Position numbers and translations under genes: made by a program. A model generated the notes under the pieces. It searched no databases. It was not told the origin of the DNA and saw nothing but the letters and a program-made list of their open reading frames with translations. DNA of 33,513 nucleotides from Alphaproteobacteria bacterium (lineage in GTDB: Bacteria > Pseudomonadota > Alphaproteobacteria > DSM-16000 > Inquilinaceae). Positions 1-9,495 of the stretch are shown in pieces (the stretch's first letter is position 1; each line of letters starts with the position of its first letter). The stretch spans positions 1 to 33,513 of the forward strand of contig JAAAOG010000158.1 of the NCBI GenBank assembly GCA_009909005.1, written 5' to 3'.

Positions 1-1
1 G

Positions 2-529
2 GACTGCATTGTTGCCGATGGCGACCTTTTGGAAACATTGAGAGATTTCCGCTATACGCTGCATGACTTGCGGCAAATTGCCGATCATAGCCTGTCCTCC
101 GACGGCGCCTCGCGTGCCGGCCTGGCGGCGCTCAAATATGTGTTTGTCGCCGATGTCGAAGTTGAGACGCTTGCCAGGATCATTCGGGATCTCCCTGACG
201 AAGGGCTTTTTTTGCGCCAAGTGTTGGAATACCTTTTGGAGGCCTACGCTGTGCATACAGAAAAGTTGCGTGCCGCTGCTTTCCACGCAAAGTCCAGCGA
301 AGGGGAAAGTCTCATGCAGACCGTTGGCGAACAATTGCGGGCGGAAGGAAAGAAGGCGGGGGTCTTGCAGACTACTCTGCGACTTCTTGAACGACGCTTC
401 GGGGCCGTGCCATCGGATGTTGTAGGTCGTGCGGAGCAGATGTCTCTGGAGGATCTTGAAGCTTGTTTCGACCGGGCCTTGACGGCGGACAGGCTGGCCG
501 ACGTTTTCCAGGACCAGGGCCGGAATTGA
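2..529 (+). CDS. Rpn/YhgA-type nuclease (putative transposase), C-terminal part, cut by the left edge
   Basis: The frame is open from the first bases to a TGA at 527-529, giving 175 residues of a gene that begins outside the window. The start of the visible part (a DCI motif, then LRDFRY) matches the middle of the complete Rpn-like protein at 24630-25703 (FDCI, then LRDFRYIVRDL), and both continue with a conserved ALKY segment. The family (recombination-promoting nuclease, PF04754-like) carries a PD-(D/E)XK nuclease domain in its N-terminal half, which is not visible here. Unlike the right-hand paralogue, this copy has no EQG repeat tract. Codon use looks less GC-biased than in the neighbouring housekeeping genes, with many TTG, TTT and GTT codons, which suggests transfer. 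It ends 43 bp before prmC, where many alphaproteobacteria have prfA. The family assignment rests on similarity between the two copies plus recognition of the family. Confidence 0.75.
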   Translation, partial: DCIVADGDLLETLRDFRYTLHDLRQIADHSLSSDGASRAGLAALKYVFVADVEVETLARIIRDLPDEGLFLRQVLEYLLEAYAVHTEKLRAAAFHAKSSEGESLMQTVGEQLRAEGKKAGVLQTTLRLLERRFGAVPSDVVGRAEQMSLEDLEACFDRALTADRLADVFQDQGRN

Positions 530-572
530 ATGGGGTGAGCATGCCGGCCGCGCCTCCGCCCATCGCCGATGG

Positions 573-1502
573 ATGAGTGACAACCGGACCCGCGACACGC
601 TGGGCGCGGCCATGACCCGGGCGACGCGCCGGCTGACCGACGCCGGCATCCCCGACGCAGCGGCGGACACGCGCGTGCTGGCCGGTCATGTCCTGGGCCT
701 CGACCGTGGGCAGTTGCTGACGCAGCGCGATCGTCCGCTGAGCCCGGCCGAGCGCGACGCCTTCGCCGCCGCCATCGACCGGCGGCTGCAGCGCGAACCC
801 GTGTCGCGAATCGTCGGGACACGTGAGTTCTGGAGCCTCGACTTTGCCGTCACGCCGGCGACGCTCGACCCCCGGCCGGACAGCGAGACGGTAATCGCCG
901 CCGTTCTGGACCGCATGCCCGACCGCGGCCGGCCGCTGCGGCTGCTCGATCTCGGCACCGGAACCGGCTGCCTGCTGCTGGCCCTGCTGTCGGAGTTGCC
1001 GGCGGCCTGGGGTCTCGGCATCGACCGGAGTGCGGCGGCGGTGCACGTGGCCGGGGACAACGCCGCGCGGCTCGGTCTCGGCGGCCGGGCAAGCTTCGCC
1101 GTCGCAGACTGGACCGCGCCGCTCTCGGCCGATTTCGATGTTGTTGTCGGCAACCCGCCCTATATAGCGGATGGAGAGCGGCGCGCTCTCGAACCGGAGG
1201 TCAGGCTTTATGACCCCGCCGCGGCGCTCGATGGCGGGATCGATGGGCTGGAGGCCTATCGGGCGATCCTTGCGGCTTTGCCGCACTGTCTGGCGAAAGA
1301 CGGGATCGCTGCGCTGGAAATCGACTGCACCCAGGCAGAGGCGGTCGGGCGGCTGGCCCGAGGCTGCGGCTTGGCCTGCCTCGCCATTGTCCAGGATCTG
1401 TCGGGCCGGGATCGGGCCATTGTGCTCTGCCACAAAGGTTCCCTGATCCTGACAAAAAAAAGTTGGATTCTTTCCGATTTGCCGCTAGGCTTCCCCGCAT
1501 GA
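573..1502 (+). CDS. prmC: Peptide chain release factor N5-glutamine methyltransferase PrmC (HemK)
   Basis: PrmC methylates the glutamine of the GGQ motif in release factors RF1 and RF2, using S-adenosylmethionine, in the cytoplasm. The protein has 309 residues, slightly longer than the usual 280-290. It has an N-terminal helical substrate domain (about 5-85), the SAM-binding motif LDLGTGTGCL (about 125-134), an acidic residue closing the next strand (GID, about 149-151) and the diagnostic NPPY catalytic motif at 194-197. The ATG at 573 is chosen because the full N-terminal domain begins there; no strong ribosome binding site is visible. The last 20 residues after the usual C-terminal strand follow a run of eight A (about 1456-1463) and look non-conserved, so they may be a drifted tail. 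The DUF4167 gene follows, as is common in alphaproteobacteria, but prfA is not directly upstream. Confidence 0.93.
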   Translation: MSDNRTRDTLGAAMTRATRRLTDAGIPDAAADTRVLAGHVLGLDRGQLLTQRDRPLSPAERDAFAAAIDRRLQREPVSRIVGTREFWSLDFAVTPATLDPRPDSETVIAAVLDRMPDRGRPLRLLDLGTGTGCLLLALLSELPAAWGLGIDRSAAAVHVAGDNAARLGLGGRASFAVADWTAPLSADFDVVVGNPPYIADGERRALEPEVRLYDPAAALDGGIDGLEAYRAILAALPHCLAKDGIAALEIDCTQAEAVGRLARGCGLACLAIVQDLSGRDRAIVLCHKGSLILTKKSWILSDLPLGFPA

Positions 1503-1639
1503 TGACGCCGGGGATGAGGGCTTTACCCGGAACCCGGCGTGGCCTTCCCAAAGACGTCAGTGTGTTGGAAGCTGGTGGCGGTGGCGAACCCGCCTGAGCG
1601 AGGGCTGCAAGTTCCCCTGCGTTCAGTCTCCGGTCGATT

Positions 1640-1720
1640 GAATTCGACCGTTCCTCTGTGGGTTTCGACCTTCGGTCTTTGGGTTCGACCTCCGGTCTGT
1701 GGGTTTCGACCCCGGCTCTT
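1640..1720 (+). repeat. Tandem 19-21 bp repeat, about four copies, each with a small inverted repeat
   Basis: Four units lie at 1640-1660, 1661-1681, 1682-1701 and 1702-1720. The shared core is GGTTTCGACC, followed by a TTC/TCC/CC loop, GGTCT and a short G/T stretch. Several units contain a short palindrome such as GACCTTCGGTC. A partial fifth unit (CTCCGGTCGATT) precedes them. The array lies between prmC and the DUF4167 start at 1746, so it would be in the 5' leader of the DUF4167 message. Confidence 0.75.
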
Positions 1721-1745
1721 GCGAACGAGACGAAGCCAGGCATTG

Positions 1746-2636
1746 ATGAGACAGGCTCCCAATACCCGACGTACTCGCGGCCGGAGCAACGGCACCAATC
1801 GGCGCGCGAATCTTCCCAACCGGAATCAGACATTTGACAGCAACGGGCCGGAAGTCCGGATCCGTGGCAACGCCTATCAGGTGCACGAAAAGTATCTGAC
1901 CCTGGCGCGCGATGCCTCGGCTTCCGGCGACCGGATCATGAGTGAGAATTATTTGCAGCATGCCGAGCACTATTACCGCATCATCAATGCCATAAACGAA
2001 GCCTATCGCGAAGCCGAACGCCAGACCTACGAACAGCCGCGCGAATCCAGCGCCCGCGAGCAGGGGCAGCGCGACAATGGCGGCCGGGACGGGAAAGGCG
2101 GCGACGGCGGCAGCCGGGAGAGCGGCCTGTTCGACGGCAACACCTTCGACGGCGACCCTACCGATACCGGACCACGCGATAACGGCCACCGCGACCAGCG
2201 GGAGGCCGGCAGCGGCGAGACCGGCCGGCGGGAAGGCAAAGGCCGGGACAGCCGCGACAACGGTCAGCGCGAGGGTGCGGCCAAGGGCAATGGCCAGGCG
2301 CGCGACCATGGCTTCAGGAACAGCGACAGCGGCCAGCCGGATATCGAGGACCCGCGGGATTCGCGTGGGCTCGATTTCGGGGCAGACCCGCGGCACGGCG
2401 ACGACGAACCGGAGGGTGACGAGAGCGAGCAGGAGCGGTCCTTGCCGCGGCAGCGTCTTGTCGACCTGACCGGCACGCCCGAGGCGGGGGCCGGAGCCCA
2501 GGCCGCGGAAGGGGGCGAAGGCGGCGAGCCGCAGAAGGCGCCGCGACCGCGTCGCCGCGTGCAGCGCCCGCGCCGGACAAGCGTCAACGGCACCACGGAC
2601 ACCGCCGGCGGGTCCGACGGCGACGCGGAGGGCTGA
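1746..2636 (+). CDS. DUF4167 domain protein with a long disordered charged tail
   Basis: The N-terminal part (residues 1-95) starts MRQAPNTRRTRGRSN and contains the block VRIRGNAYQVHEKYLTLARD followed by SENYLQHAEHYYRI, characteristic of the alphaproteobacterial DUF4167 family, which usually lies beside prmC. The ATG at 1746 is chosen because the conserved basic N-terminus begins there; the frame is open further upstream but that part is the tandem repeat. The rest of the 296 residues is low-complexity: RDNGxRD-like repeats (about 100-205), an acidic stretch (about 220-245) and a basic Pro/Arg segment with RPRRRVQRPRR near residue 275. This suggests an intrinsically disordered, nucleic-acid-binding tail, but no function is established. 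A membrane or enzymatic role is not supported. Confidence 0.85.
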   Translation: MRQAPNTRRTRGRSNGTNRRANLPNRNQTFDSNGPEVRIRGNAYQVHEKYLTLARDASASGDRIMSENYLQHAEHYYRIINAINEAYREAERQTYEQPRESSAREQGQRDNGGRDGKGGDGGSRESGLFDGNTFDGDPTDTGPRDNGHRDQREAGSGETGRREGKGRDSRDNGQREGAAKGNGQARDHGFRNSDSGQPDIEDPRDSRGLDFGADPRHGDDEPEGDESEQERSLPRQRLVDLTGTPEAGAGAQAAEGGEGGEPQKAPRPRRRVQRPRRTSVNGTTDTAGGSDGDAEG

Positions 2637-2677
2637 GCCACCGGTTCCGCCCATCCGGATCCTCGTCGGCAGCCGTC

Positions 2678-4210
2678 ATGACGGACAATCGGCCGACCGC
2701 AGCCAGCGCCGCACCGCCCGGCGCCGCGGTCGCACCCTATGCTGACTTCGCTCTTCTCCTCGGCGGTGTGGCGGTCCTGACGCTGGTCCGCCTCGTCTAT
2801 CTGCACGCGGAAGTCTATCCGCTGCATGCCGACGAGGCGCAGTACTGGAGCTGGGCGCTCGACCCGGATTTCGGCTATTACTCGAAGCCGCCGATGCTTG
2901 CCTGGCTGATCTGGCTGACCACGGCGACGATCGGCGACGGCGAATTCGGCGTGCGGCTCGCCTCGCCACTGGTCCATGCCGTCACCGCCATCATGGTGTT
3001 CCTCAGCGGCCGGGCCTTGTTCGACGCGCGTATCGGCCTGTGGGCCGGCCTGACCTATGCCACCCTGCCTGCCGTCAGCTTGTCGTCCATCATCGCCTCG
3101 ACCGACGCGCCGCTGCTGATGTTCTGGTCGATCGCGCTGTTCGCCTTCATCAAGGCGCTGCAGCGCGGCGGGCTCGGCTGGTGGGGCCTGTGCGGCCTGG
3201 CGCTGGGCCTCGCCTTTCTCAGCAAATATGCCGCGATCGCCTTTGTCGGCTCGGCCGCCCTCTACCTTCTGCTGTCCGACCGGCACCGCCCGGCCCTCGC
3301 CACGCCCGGACCCTATCTGGCGCTTGCGATCGCGCTGGCGCTTCTGGCGCCCAACCTCGCCTGGAACGCCGCGCATGGCTGGCTGACGATCGGCCATGTC
3401 GGCGAAAATGCAGCGCTGGGCGGCCCGCTGTTCCACCCCGACAATCTCGCCGACTTCCTCGGCGCCCAGTTCGGCGTTTTCGGCCCGATCCTGTTCGCGG
3501 TCCTGCTGGTGATGCTGGCGCGCGCCGGCCGCCTGGTCCGCAGCGAGCCGCTGTTCCTGCTCCTCAGCTTCGTCGTGCCCATGCTGGCGGTGATTTCGGT
3601 GCAGGCGCTGTTGGTGCGGGCCCACGCCAATTGGGCGGCACCGGTCTATGTCGCGGCGACGCTGGCCGTCGTCGCCTGGCTTGAACAGTCCGGCCGGCAC
3701 AAGCTGGTGCTCGCCTCGCTGGCGCTGCATCTGGTGGCGGCGATGGTGATCTACGGCTTCGAGGCGGCGCGCCCGCTGACCGGCCTGGCCGACGACCGCG
3801 CCACCGACCCGGCCCGGCGGGTGCGCGGCTGGGACCAGGTCGGTCCGCCCCTGGCCGGCCTGCGGGCCCGTTATCCCGACACGCTGCTCCTGTCCGACGA
3901 ACGGCGCTATCTCGCCCACTATATCTACGAGGCGCGCGTGCCGCTGGCCGAGGCGTTCAAATGGGATCGCAATGGCCGCATCGACGACCATTACGAAATG
4001 ATCCACGACCTGAACGACCATGTCGGTCGCGACTTTCTTTTTGTCACCCGCTGGGGCCCGCGCGAGGTACCGGACCATTTCGACCGGGCCGAACGCCTGC
4101 CCGACATCGTCGTGCCCACCCACAGCGATTCAGAGATCGCCCTGCAAGTCTGGCTGCTGGAGGGCTTCCGGGGCTACGACCCGCCGCTCAGCGTCCCGCC
4201 GCGCGAATGA
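2678..4210 (+). CDS. GT39-family membrane glycosyltransferase (ArnT/PMT-like)
   Basis: A 510-residue polytopic membrane protein. The first transmembrane segment (about 24-43) is followed by HADEAQYW at 50-57, the acidic pair of the GT-C fold (D52, E53), and then by YYSKPPMLAWL, typical of ArnT-like and dolichyl-phosphate-mannose-type transferases. About ten more hydrophobic segments fill residues 80-365, and a soluble C-terminal domain of about 140 residues follows. Such enzymes move a sugar from a polyprenyl-phosphate donor to a lipid or protein on the periplasmic face; the donor and acceptor here cannot be told from sequence. The gene starts 41 bp after the DUF4167 gene and may be co-transcribed with it. 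It converges on the minus-strand CAP protein gene with a 23-bp gap. Confidence 0.85.
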   Translation: MTDNRPTAASAAPPGAAVAPYADFALLLGGVAVLTLVRLVYLHAEVYPLHADEAQYWSWALDPDFGYYSKPPMLAWLIWLTTATIGDGEFGVRLASPLVHAVTAIMVFLSGRALFDARIGLWAGLTYATLPAVSLSSIIASTDAPLLMFWSIALFAFIKALQRGGLGWWGLCGLALGLAFLSKYAAIAFVGSAALYLLLSDRHRPALATPGPYLALAIALALLAPNLAWNAAHGWLTIGHVGENAALGGPLFHPDNLADFLGAQFGVFGPILFAVLLVMLARAGRLVRSEPLFLLLSFVVPMLAVISVQALLVRAHANWAAPVYVAATLAVVAWLEQSGRHKLVLASLALHLVAAMVIYGFEAARPLTGLADDRATDPARRVRGWDQVGPPLAGLRARYPDTLLLSDERRYLAHYIYEARVPLAEAFKWDRNGRIDDHYEMIHDLNDHVGRDFLFVTRWGPREVPDHFDRAERLPDIVVPTHSDSEIALQVWLLEGFRGYDPPLSVPPRE

Positions 4211-4233
4211 ACGCGGCGGACACCCTTCGCCAA

Positions 4234-6261
4234 TCAGACCAGCAGAAGATCGCCGCTGTCGGGAATGGAAGGGTCGATCAGTTCACCCGCGCTCAACAGT
4301 TCGAAGACCGGGCTGACCGGCTCGGGGTTTTCGGTGACCGGCTGGCCGCCGATGAGGACCTGGTCGCCTTCAATCCGCACGTCCTGTGCCCCGTCCTGAA
4401 AGACGATCGTCTGCGGCGTCGTTCTGGCGGTAAAGGTGACAGTCTCGCCATTCGGCCCGGACAGGGTCACACTTGCGACATCCCGCGAGATTTCCACGTC
4501 ACCTGCGGTCGCCTGCAGGCTGATGGTATTGGCACCGGAACTGCCTTCGAGAGCAAGCGAGGCTCCCGCGCCCGTATGGAAAGTCTGCGCACCGGGCGCA
4601 TCGATTATGCGGGCGAAGGTACCGCCGGTGATCAGCTGCGCCGGCGTCTCTTCCACGACAATGCCAAAGAAGTTCGGCGTTCCGGGCGGGCTCGCCGGCT
4701 GGGCGGGCAACCCTGGCGCGCCGTCCGGCGACGCACCGAGGACGACCGGCACATCGATAACCGCCTGATCGCCGGCCATCACCGCGTCGCCCTCGATTCG
4801 GACATCAAGGGCCCCATTGTCGAAGACGAGCGTCTGCGCCGTCGTCCGCGCAACGAAAGACACCCCCTCGTCATTCGGTCCGGCAAGGGTAACGTCGGCG
4901 AAATCGCGCGAGATCGTGAAATCCCCGACATCGCCCGGCAGGACGATGATATTGGCGCCGACCGTCCCCTGCAGCGCCAGCGATGCGGACGGCTCGACGA
5001 TCAGCACCTGATCGCCGCTCGCATCGATGAACCGGGCGACCGTGCCGCTTGAGACGGTCTGGGCGGGAATCCCGGCGACCAGAATGCCGAAAAGGTTCGG
5101 CGAAAGCGGCGCAGGCTGGTCGTCGTTCTCTATGGTCCCGGTCGCCGACGCCGTTGTGATCACGGCCCCACCGGAAGGATTGGAGAGGGTGACGGTGAAG
5201 CTCTCGTCCGGTTCCTCATCCGTGTCGCCGGCAACCGCGATGGTCACCGTCGTCTCCGTGTCGTCCGGCGCCAGGGTCACCGTGCCGAAGGGACGGCTGC
5301 CGCCGGCGAAATCCTCCGGATCGGCGCCGGTCACCATGTAATCGACCGTCACCGTGCCGGACAGGTCGCCGGACCGCCCGACCGTGAAGGTGAAATCGGT
5401 CGCGCCGCTATCGCCTTCCGCATGCGCGGCATCGACCGCGGCGATGGTCAGCTTCGGCGCCGTCGTTTCCAGCGGCTGCGGATCGAGTTTCACGTTCTCG
5501 CCGCCGATCATCACCTGATAGGTGTCGAAGGTCAGGCCGCCGCCGGTCACCGTCACCGTGTAGCTGCCGAGTGGCAGGTCCATCCGGTAGCCCCCGGCCT
5601 GCATGGTCTGGGTCGACGTGACCATGCCGTCGAGCTGGCGAACGGCCTCGATCGTCAGGCCGCCCAGCCCTTCGCCTACCGTGTAAAAATCATTATCGTC
5701 CGTATCCTCATAGGCCACACCCGTCAGGAAAGGGTCGGAGTCCGGGAGGGTCGCGAAGTTCTGGGTCACCATGGAGGCGTTGTATGTCCGGCCGTCATCC
5801 GTGAAGAGACCCAGTTGCTGACCGATGCCGATCTCCTTGAACGAGTCCAGTAGGATGTTCTCGCGATGGCCTTCCGACCGGAACAGGCTGTCATGCTGCG
5901 AGGCAATGAATTCCGTGGCGTCGATCGAACCCGTGCTCCCGCGCCAGGAAATGTTTTCTCCCCAGCTGAAAGTCATCGGCATGGCATAGCCGGCCGCGGC
6001 CATGCGGTCGCCGGCGCTGCTGCCGCCCGCGCCGGTATGGGAGAAGATATCCGTGTCAAGCATCCAGGCGCTGTGCTCCCGGCCGGCATCGATCAGCGCC
6101 GGGTGGAAGGCCAGAGGCTGCTTCGGGTCGGGAGAGATGGTGCCGGGCGGCAGGTCCTTGTTCAGGGAGATGCCCAGGCGCACCGCTTCCGCTTCGGGAT
6201 CGGCGCGCGCTTCGTTGATCAGTTCCAGCATGAACTGTTCATTGGCAGTCGGTTCGGCCAT
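4234..6261 (-). CDS. CAP-domain protein with Calx-beta domain and two long C-terminal repeats, probably type I secreted
   Basis: A 675-residue acidic modular protein. Residues 5-172 form a CAP/SCP domain (FMLELINEARADP, FSWGENISW at about 98-106, GHRENIL at 131-137). Residues 178-262 resemble a Cna-B/SdrD-like beta domain with a GGY...LGSYTVTVTGGG segment. Residues 268-385 form a Calx-beta domain with an acidic DTDEEPDESFTVTLSNP motif. Two related repeats of about 115 residues follow (about 389-503 and 530-641), sharing FGI.V, PAQ, SLAL, SRD.A.VTL.GPN, ARTT.QT and DVRIEGD. There is no N-terminal signal peptide, and the protein ends in an aliphatic LLLV tail, which fits a C-terminal type I secretion signal; this is inference, and no ABC exporter is nearby. 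A purine-rich GGGGGAAG lies upstream of the ATG at 6261. The gene is divergent from the nif operon. Confidence 0.85.
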   Translation of the reverse strand: MAEPTANEQFMLELINEARADPEAEAVRLGISLNKDLPPGTISPDPKQPLAFHPALIDAGREHSAWMLDTDIFSHTGAGGSSAGDRMAAAGYAMPMTFSWGENISWRGSTGSIDATEFIASQHDSLFRSEGHRENILLDSFKEIGIGQQLGLFTDDGRTYNASMVTQNFATLPDSDPFLTGVAYEDTDDNDFYTVGEGLGGLTIEAVRQLDGMVTSTQTMQAGGYRMDLPLGSYTVTVTGGGLTFDTYQVMIGGENVKLDPQPLETTAPKLTIAAVDAAHAEGDSGATDFTFTVGRSGDLSGTVTVDYMVTGADPEDFAGGSRPFGTVTLAPDDTETTVTIAVAGDTDEEPDESFTVTLSNPSGGAVITTASATGTIENDDQPAPLSPNLFGILVAGIPAQTVSSGTVARFIDASGDQVLIVEPSASLALQGTVGANIIVLPGDVGDFTISRDFADVTLAGPNDEGVSFVARTTAQTLVFDNGALDVRIEGDAVMAGDQAVIDVPVVLGASPDGAPGLPAQPASPPGTPNFFGIVVEETPAQLITGGTFARIIDAPGAQTFHTGAGASLALEGSSGANTISLQATAGDVEISRDVASVTLSGPNGETVTFTARTTPQTIVFQDGAQDVRIEGDQVLIGGQPVTENPEPVSPVFELLSAGELIDPSIPDSGDLLLV

Positions 6262-6549
6262 CGTCTTCCCCCCCGGCCCTTTTCGTGTGCATGCGAACAG
6301 TCGTCTCCGTCCGATAAAATCTCATTAACCGTCCGGGTTCCGTGCGCCAATCGTCACCTCCGGCCCTGCCGCCCGGCCCCTCACGCACACGTCAAATCTC
6401 CCCGATGCTTGTCTGGGTATGGTGTCGGAAGTTTTGTCGGATATCGCCTCCGGTGCGTGTCGTGCCTGTAACCATGGAGTTGTTCTGGGTAGCGGCCATC
6501 AGCACCGCCATCCTGTCTCCTGCCGGCGGATCGCCCGCGCCTCGGGACC
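6262..6549. other. Intergenic region upstream of the CAP gene
   Basis: This is the left half of the 544-bp divergent region between the CAP gene and nifH. It holds the ribosome binding site of the CAP gene and an AT-richer patch near 6313-6333 (GATAAAATCTCATTAACC) that could contain its promoter, but no consensus could be assigned. No convincing gene was seen on either strand. Confidence 0.5.
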
Positions 6550-6565
6550 TGTCCCCTGTGTGACA
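6550..6565 (+). promoter_or_regulatory. NifA upstream activator site 1 (TGT-N10-ACA)
   Basis: TGTCCCCTGTGTGACA matches the NifA binding consensus TGT-N10-ACA exactly. It lies 140 bp upstream of the -24 element of the nifH promoter, within the usual distance for enhancer-type activation of sigma-54 promoters. Confidence 0.8.
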
Positions 6566-6580
6566 GGGGTGTCGGGGCTT

Positions 6581-6596
6581 TGTCGCGTTCCCAACA
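6581..6596 (+). promoter_or_regulatory. NifA upstream activator site 2 (TGT-N10-ACA)
   Basis: TGTCGCGTTCCCAACA is a second exact TGT-N10-ACA match. Its start is 31 bp after that of site 1, about three helical turns, so two NifA dimers could bind on the same face of the DNA. It lies 109 bp upstream of the -24 element. Confidence 0.8.
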
Positions 6597-6635
6597 GCCC
6601 CACCGGGGGCGTCTTCGCACCCGCAACAGAACCGT

Positions 6636-7726
<1,091 letters not shown>

Positions 7727-7776
7727 AGCGCGCCCGCCCGGCCCACCGGCCTCCCGCCCCCTGCCATTCCCCCCTC

Positions 7777-7846
7777 GGGCAGGGCTGCCGGGAGCGCCGG
7801 GCGGGGCCGGGCGACCCGCTCTGCCCCGATGGCCCCCGAAACGGGG
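7777..7846 (+). promoter_or_regulatory. Stem-loops in the nifH-nifD intergenic region
   Basis: GGGCAGGGC (7777-7785) can pair with GCTCTGCCC (7818-7826) through nine pairs including one G-U. A second small hairpin, CCCCG-AAA-CGGGG, lies at 7834-7846. Neither is followed by a T run. Such structures between nifH and nifD could stabilise the nifH transcript or attenuate read-through; this role is inferred. Confidence 0.5.
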
Positions 7847-7905
7847 TTGACCGCCCGGAACCCGGCCAGTGACGGCCCCGGGTCACCTCAAGGAGGACCT
7901 CTGTC

Positions 7906-9465
7906 ATGAGCCTCGACGACATGAACGCAAAGACCACGGAGAGCCAGGCGGCCGCGGAAAACGCGCCGGTCCGCCCTGAGGCCGCCGCGACCGCCGAAGA
8001 CGGCGCCGCCGTCGAAGGCTCCGACTACACGGTCGATGCCGAATTCCACCGCGCCCTGATCGCCGAAACGCTGGAAGCCTATCCCGAGAAGGCGGCCAAG
8101 CGGCGCGCCAAGCATCTCGCCGTCAACGACCTGACCAAAGCCGATTGCGGCGTTCGTTCCAACGTCAAGTCCGTGCCCGGCGTCATGACGCAGCGCGGCT
8201 GCGCCTATGCCGGCTCCAAGGGCGTGGTCTGGGGCCCGATCAAGGACCAGGTCGGCATTTCGCACGGCCCCGTCGGCTGCGGGCATTATTCCTGGGCCCA
8301 GCGCCGGAACTACGCCACCGGCCATACCGGCATCGACAATTTCGTTGCCATGCAGATCACGTCGGACTTCCAGGAACGCGACATCGTCTTCGGCGGCGAC
8401 AAGAAGCTCGCCATCATGATCGACGAGCTGGAGACGCTGTTCCCGCTGAACCACGGCGTGTCCATCCAGTCCGAGTGCCCGGTCGGCCTGATCGGCGACG
8501 ATATCGAAGGCGTGGCCCGCGCCAAGGCGAAAGACACCGGCAAGCCGGTGGTGCCGGTCCGGTGCGAAGGCTTCCGCGGCGTCTCGCAGTCGCTCGGCCA
8601 CCACATCGCCAACGACACCATCCGCGACTGGATCCTGCCGCGCGATGACCCGGATCCGGGCTTCGAGCCGACCCCCTACGACATCGCCGTGCTCGGCGAC
8701 TACAATATCGGCGGCGATGGCTGGTCCTCGCGCATCCTGCTGGAAGAGATGGGCCTCAGGGTCATCGCCCAGTGGACCGGCGACGGCACCATGGCGGAGC
8801 TGAAACGGGCACAGAAGGCCAATCTGATCCTCATCCACTGCTACCGCTCGATGAACTACATCGCCCGGTACATGGAGGACAATTTCGGCCTGCCCTGGAT
8901 GGAGTACAACTTCTTCGGCCCGACCAAGATCGCCGCCAGCCTGCGCGAGATCGCCGACAAGTTCGACGACACCATCCGCGAAAATTGCGAGAAGATGATC
9001 GCCAGGTACCAACCCGGCGCCGATGCGGTCGTCGAAAAGTACGGCCCGCGCCTTAAGGGCAAGAAGGTGGTGCTGTTCGTCGGCGGCCTGCGCCCCCGCC
9101 ACGTCGTCGGCGCCTATGAGGACCTCGGCATGGAGGTCACCGGCACCGGCTACGAATTCGCCCACAAGGACGACTACGAGCGGACGGCCAAGGAGGTCAA
9201 GGACGGCACCCTGATCTTCGACGACGCCTCCGGCTACGAACTCGACCAGTTCATCGAGAAGATGCGCCCCGATCTCGTCGGGTCCGGCATTAAAGAGAAG
9301 TACCCGACGCAGAAGATGGGCGTGCCGTTCCGCCAGATGCACTCCTGGGACTATTCCGGCCCCTATCACGGCTATGACGGCTTTGCCGTGTTCGCCCGCG
9401 ACATGGACGCCGCCATCAACAATCCGGCTTGGGAGCTGCTGTCCGCCCCCTGGCAGGCCGCCTGA
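7906..9465 (+). CDS. nifD: Nitrogenase MoFe protein alpha chain NifD
   Basis: NifD with NifK forms the alpha2beta2 MoFe protein that reduces N2. In the 519-residue product all key residues are present, offset by +37 from the Azotobacter vinelandii numbering: P-cluster ligands C99, C125 and C191; FeMo-cofactor ligands C312 ([11 protein letters not shown]) and H479 ([12 protein letters not shown]); and the active-site residues V107, R133, Q228 and H232. K463, near homocitrate, is also kept. The offset comes from an Ala/Glu-rich N-terminal extension of about 30-40 residues before the conserved [15 protein letters not shown] (58-72). The ATG at 7906 has a strong AAGGAGG just upstream. The set of ligands marks this as a molybdenum-type enzyme rather than VnfD or AnfD. 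It belongs to the nifHDK operon. Confidence 0.98.
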   Translation: MSLDDMNAKTTESQAAAENAPVRPEAAATAEDGAAVEGSDYTVDAEFHRALIAETLEAYPEKAAKRRAKHLAVNDLTKADCGVRSNVKSVPGVMTQRGCAYAGSKGVVWGPIKDQVGISHGPVGCGHYSWAQRRNYATGHTGIDNFVAMQITSDFQERDIVFGGDKKLAIMIDELETLFPLNHGVSIQSECPVGLIGDDIEGVARAKAKDTGKPVVPVRCEGFRGVSQSLGHHIANDTIRDWILPRDDPDPGFEPTPYDIAVLGDYNIGGDGWSSRILLEEMGLRVIAQWTGDGTMAELKRAQKANLILIHCYRSMNYIARYMEDNFGLPWMEYNFFGPTKIAASLREIADKFDDTIRENCEKMIARYQPGADAVVEKYGPRLKGKKVVLFVGGLRPRHVVGAYEDLGMEVTGTGYEFAHKDDYERTAKEVKDGTLIFDDASGYELDQFIEKMRPDLVGSGIKEKYPTQKMGVPFRQMHSWDYSGPYHGYDGFAVFARDMDAAINNPAWELLSAPWQAA

Positions 9466-9495
9466 TCCCGCACCGTCGAGCCACAGGAGATCCCC

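Noticed and set aside
1640-1720. Possible CRISPR or rho-independent terminator
   Set aside because: The units are directly adjacent with no spacers, the palindromes are short and no T run follows.
2264-4123. Long minus-strand frame opposite the DUF4167 and GT39 genes
   Set aside because: Its translation is a highly charged, Arg/Gln-rich shadow with no family, while the sense strand has conserved proteins.
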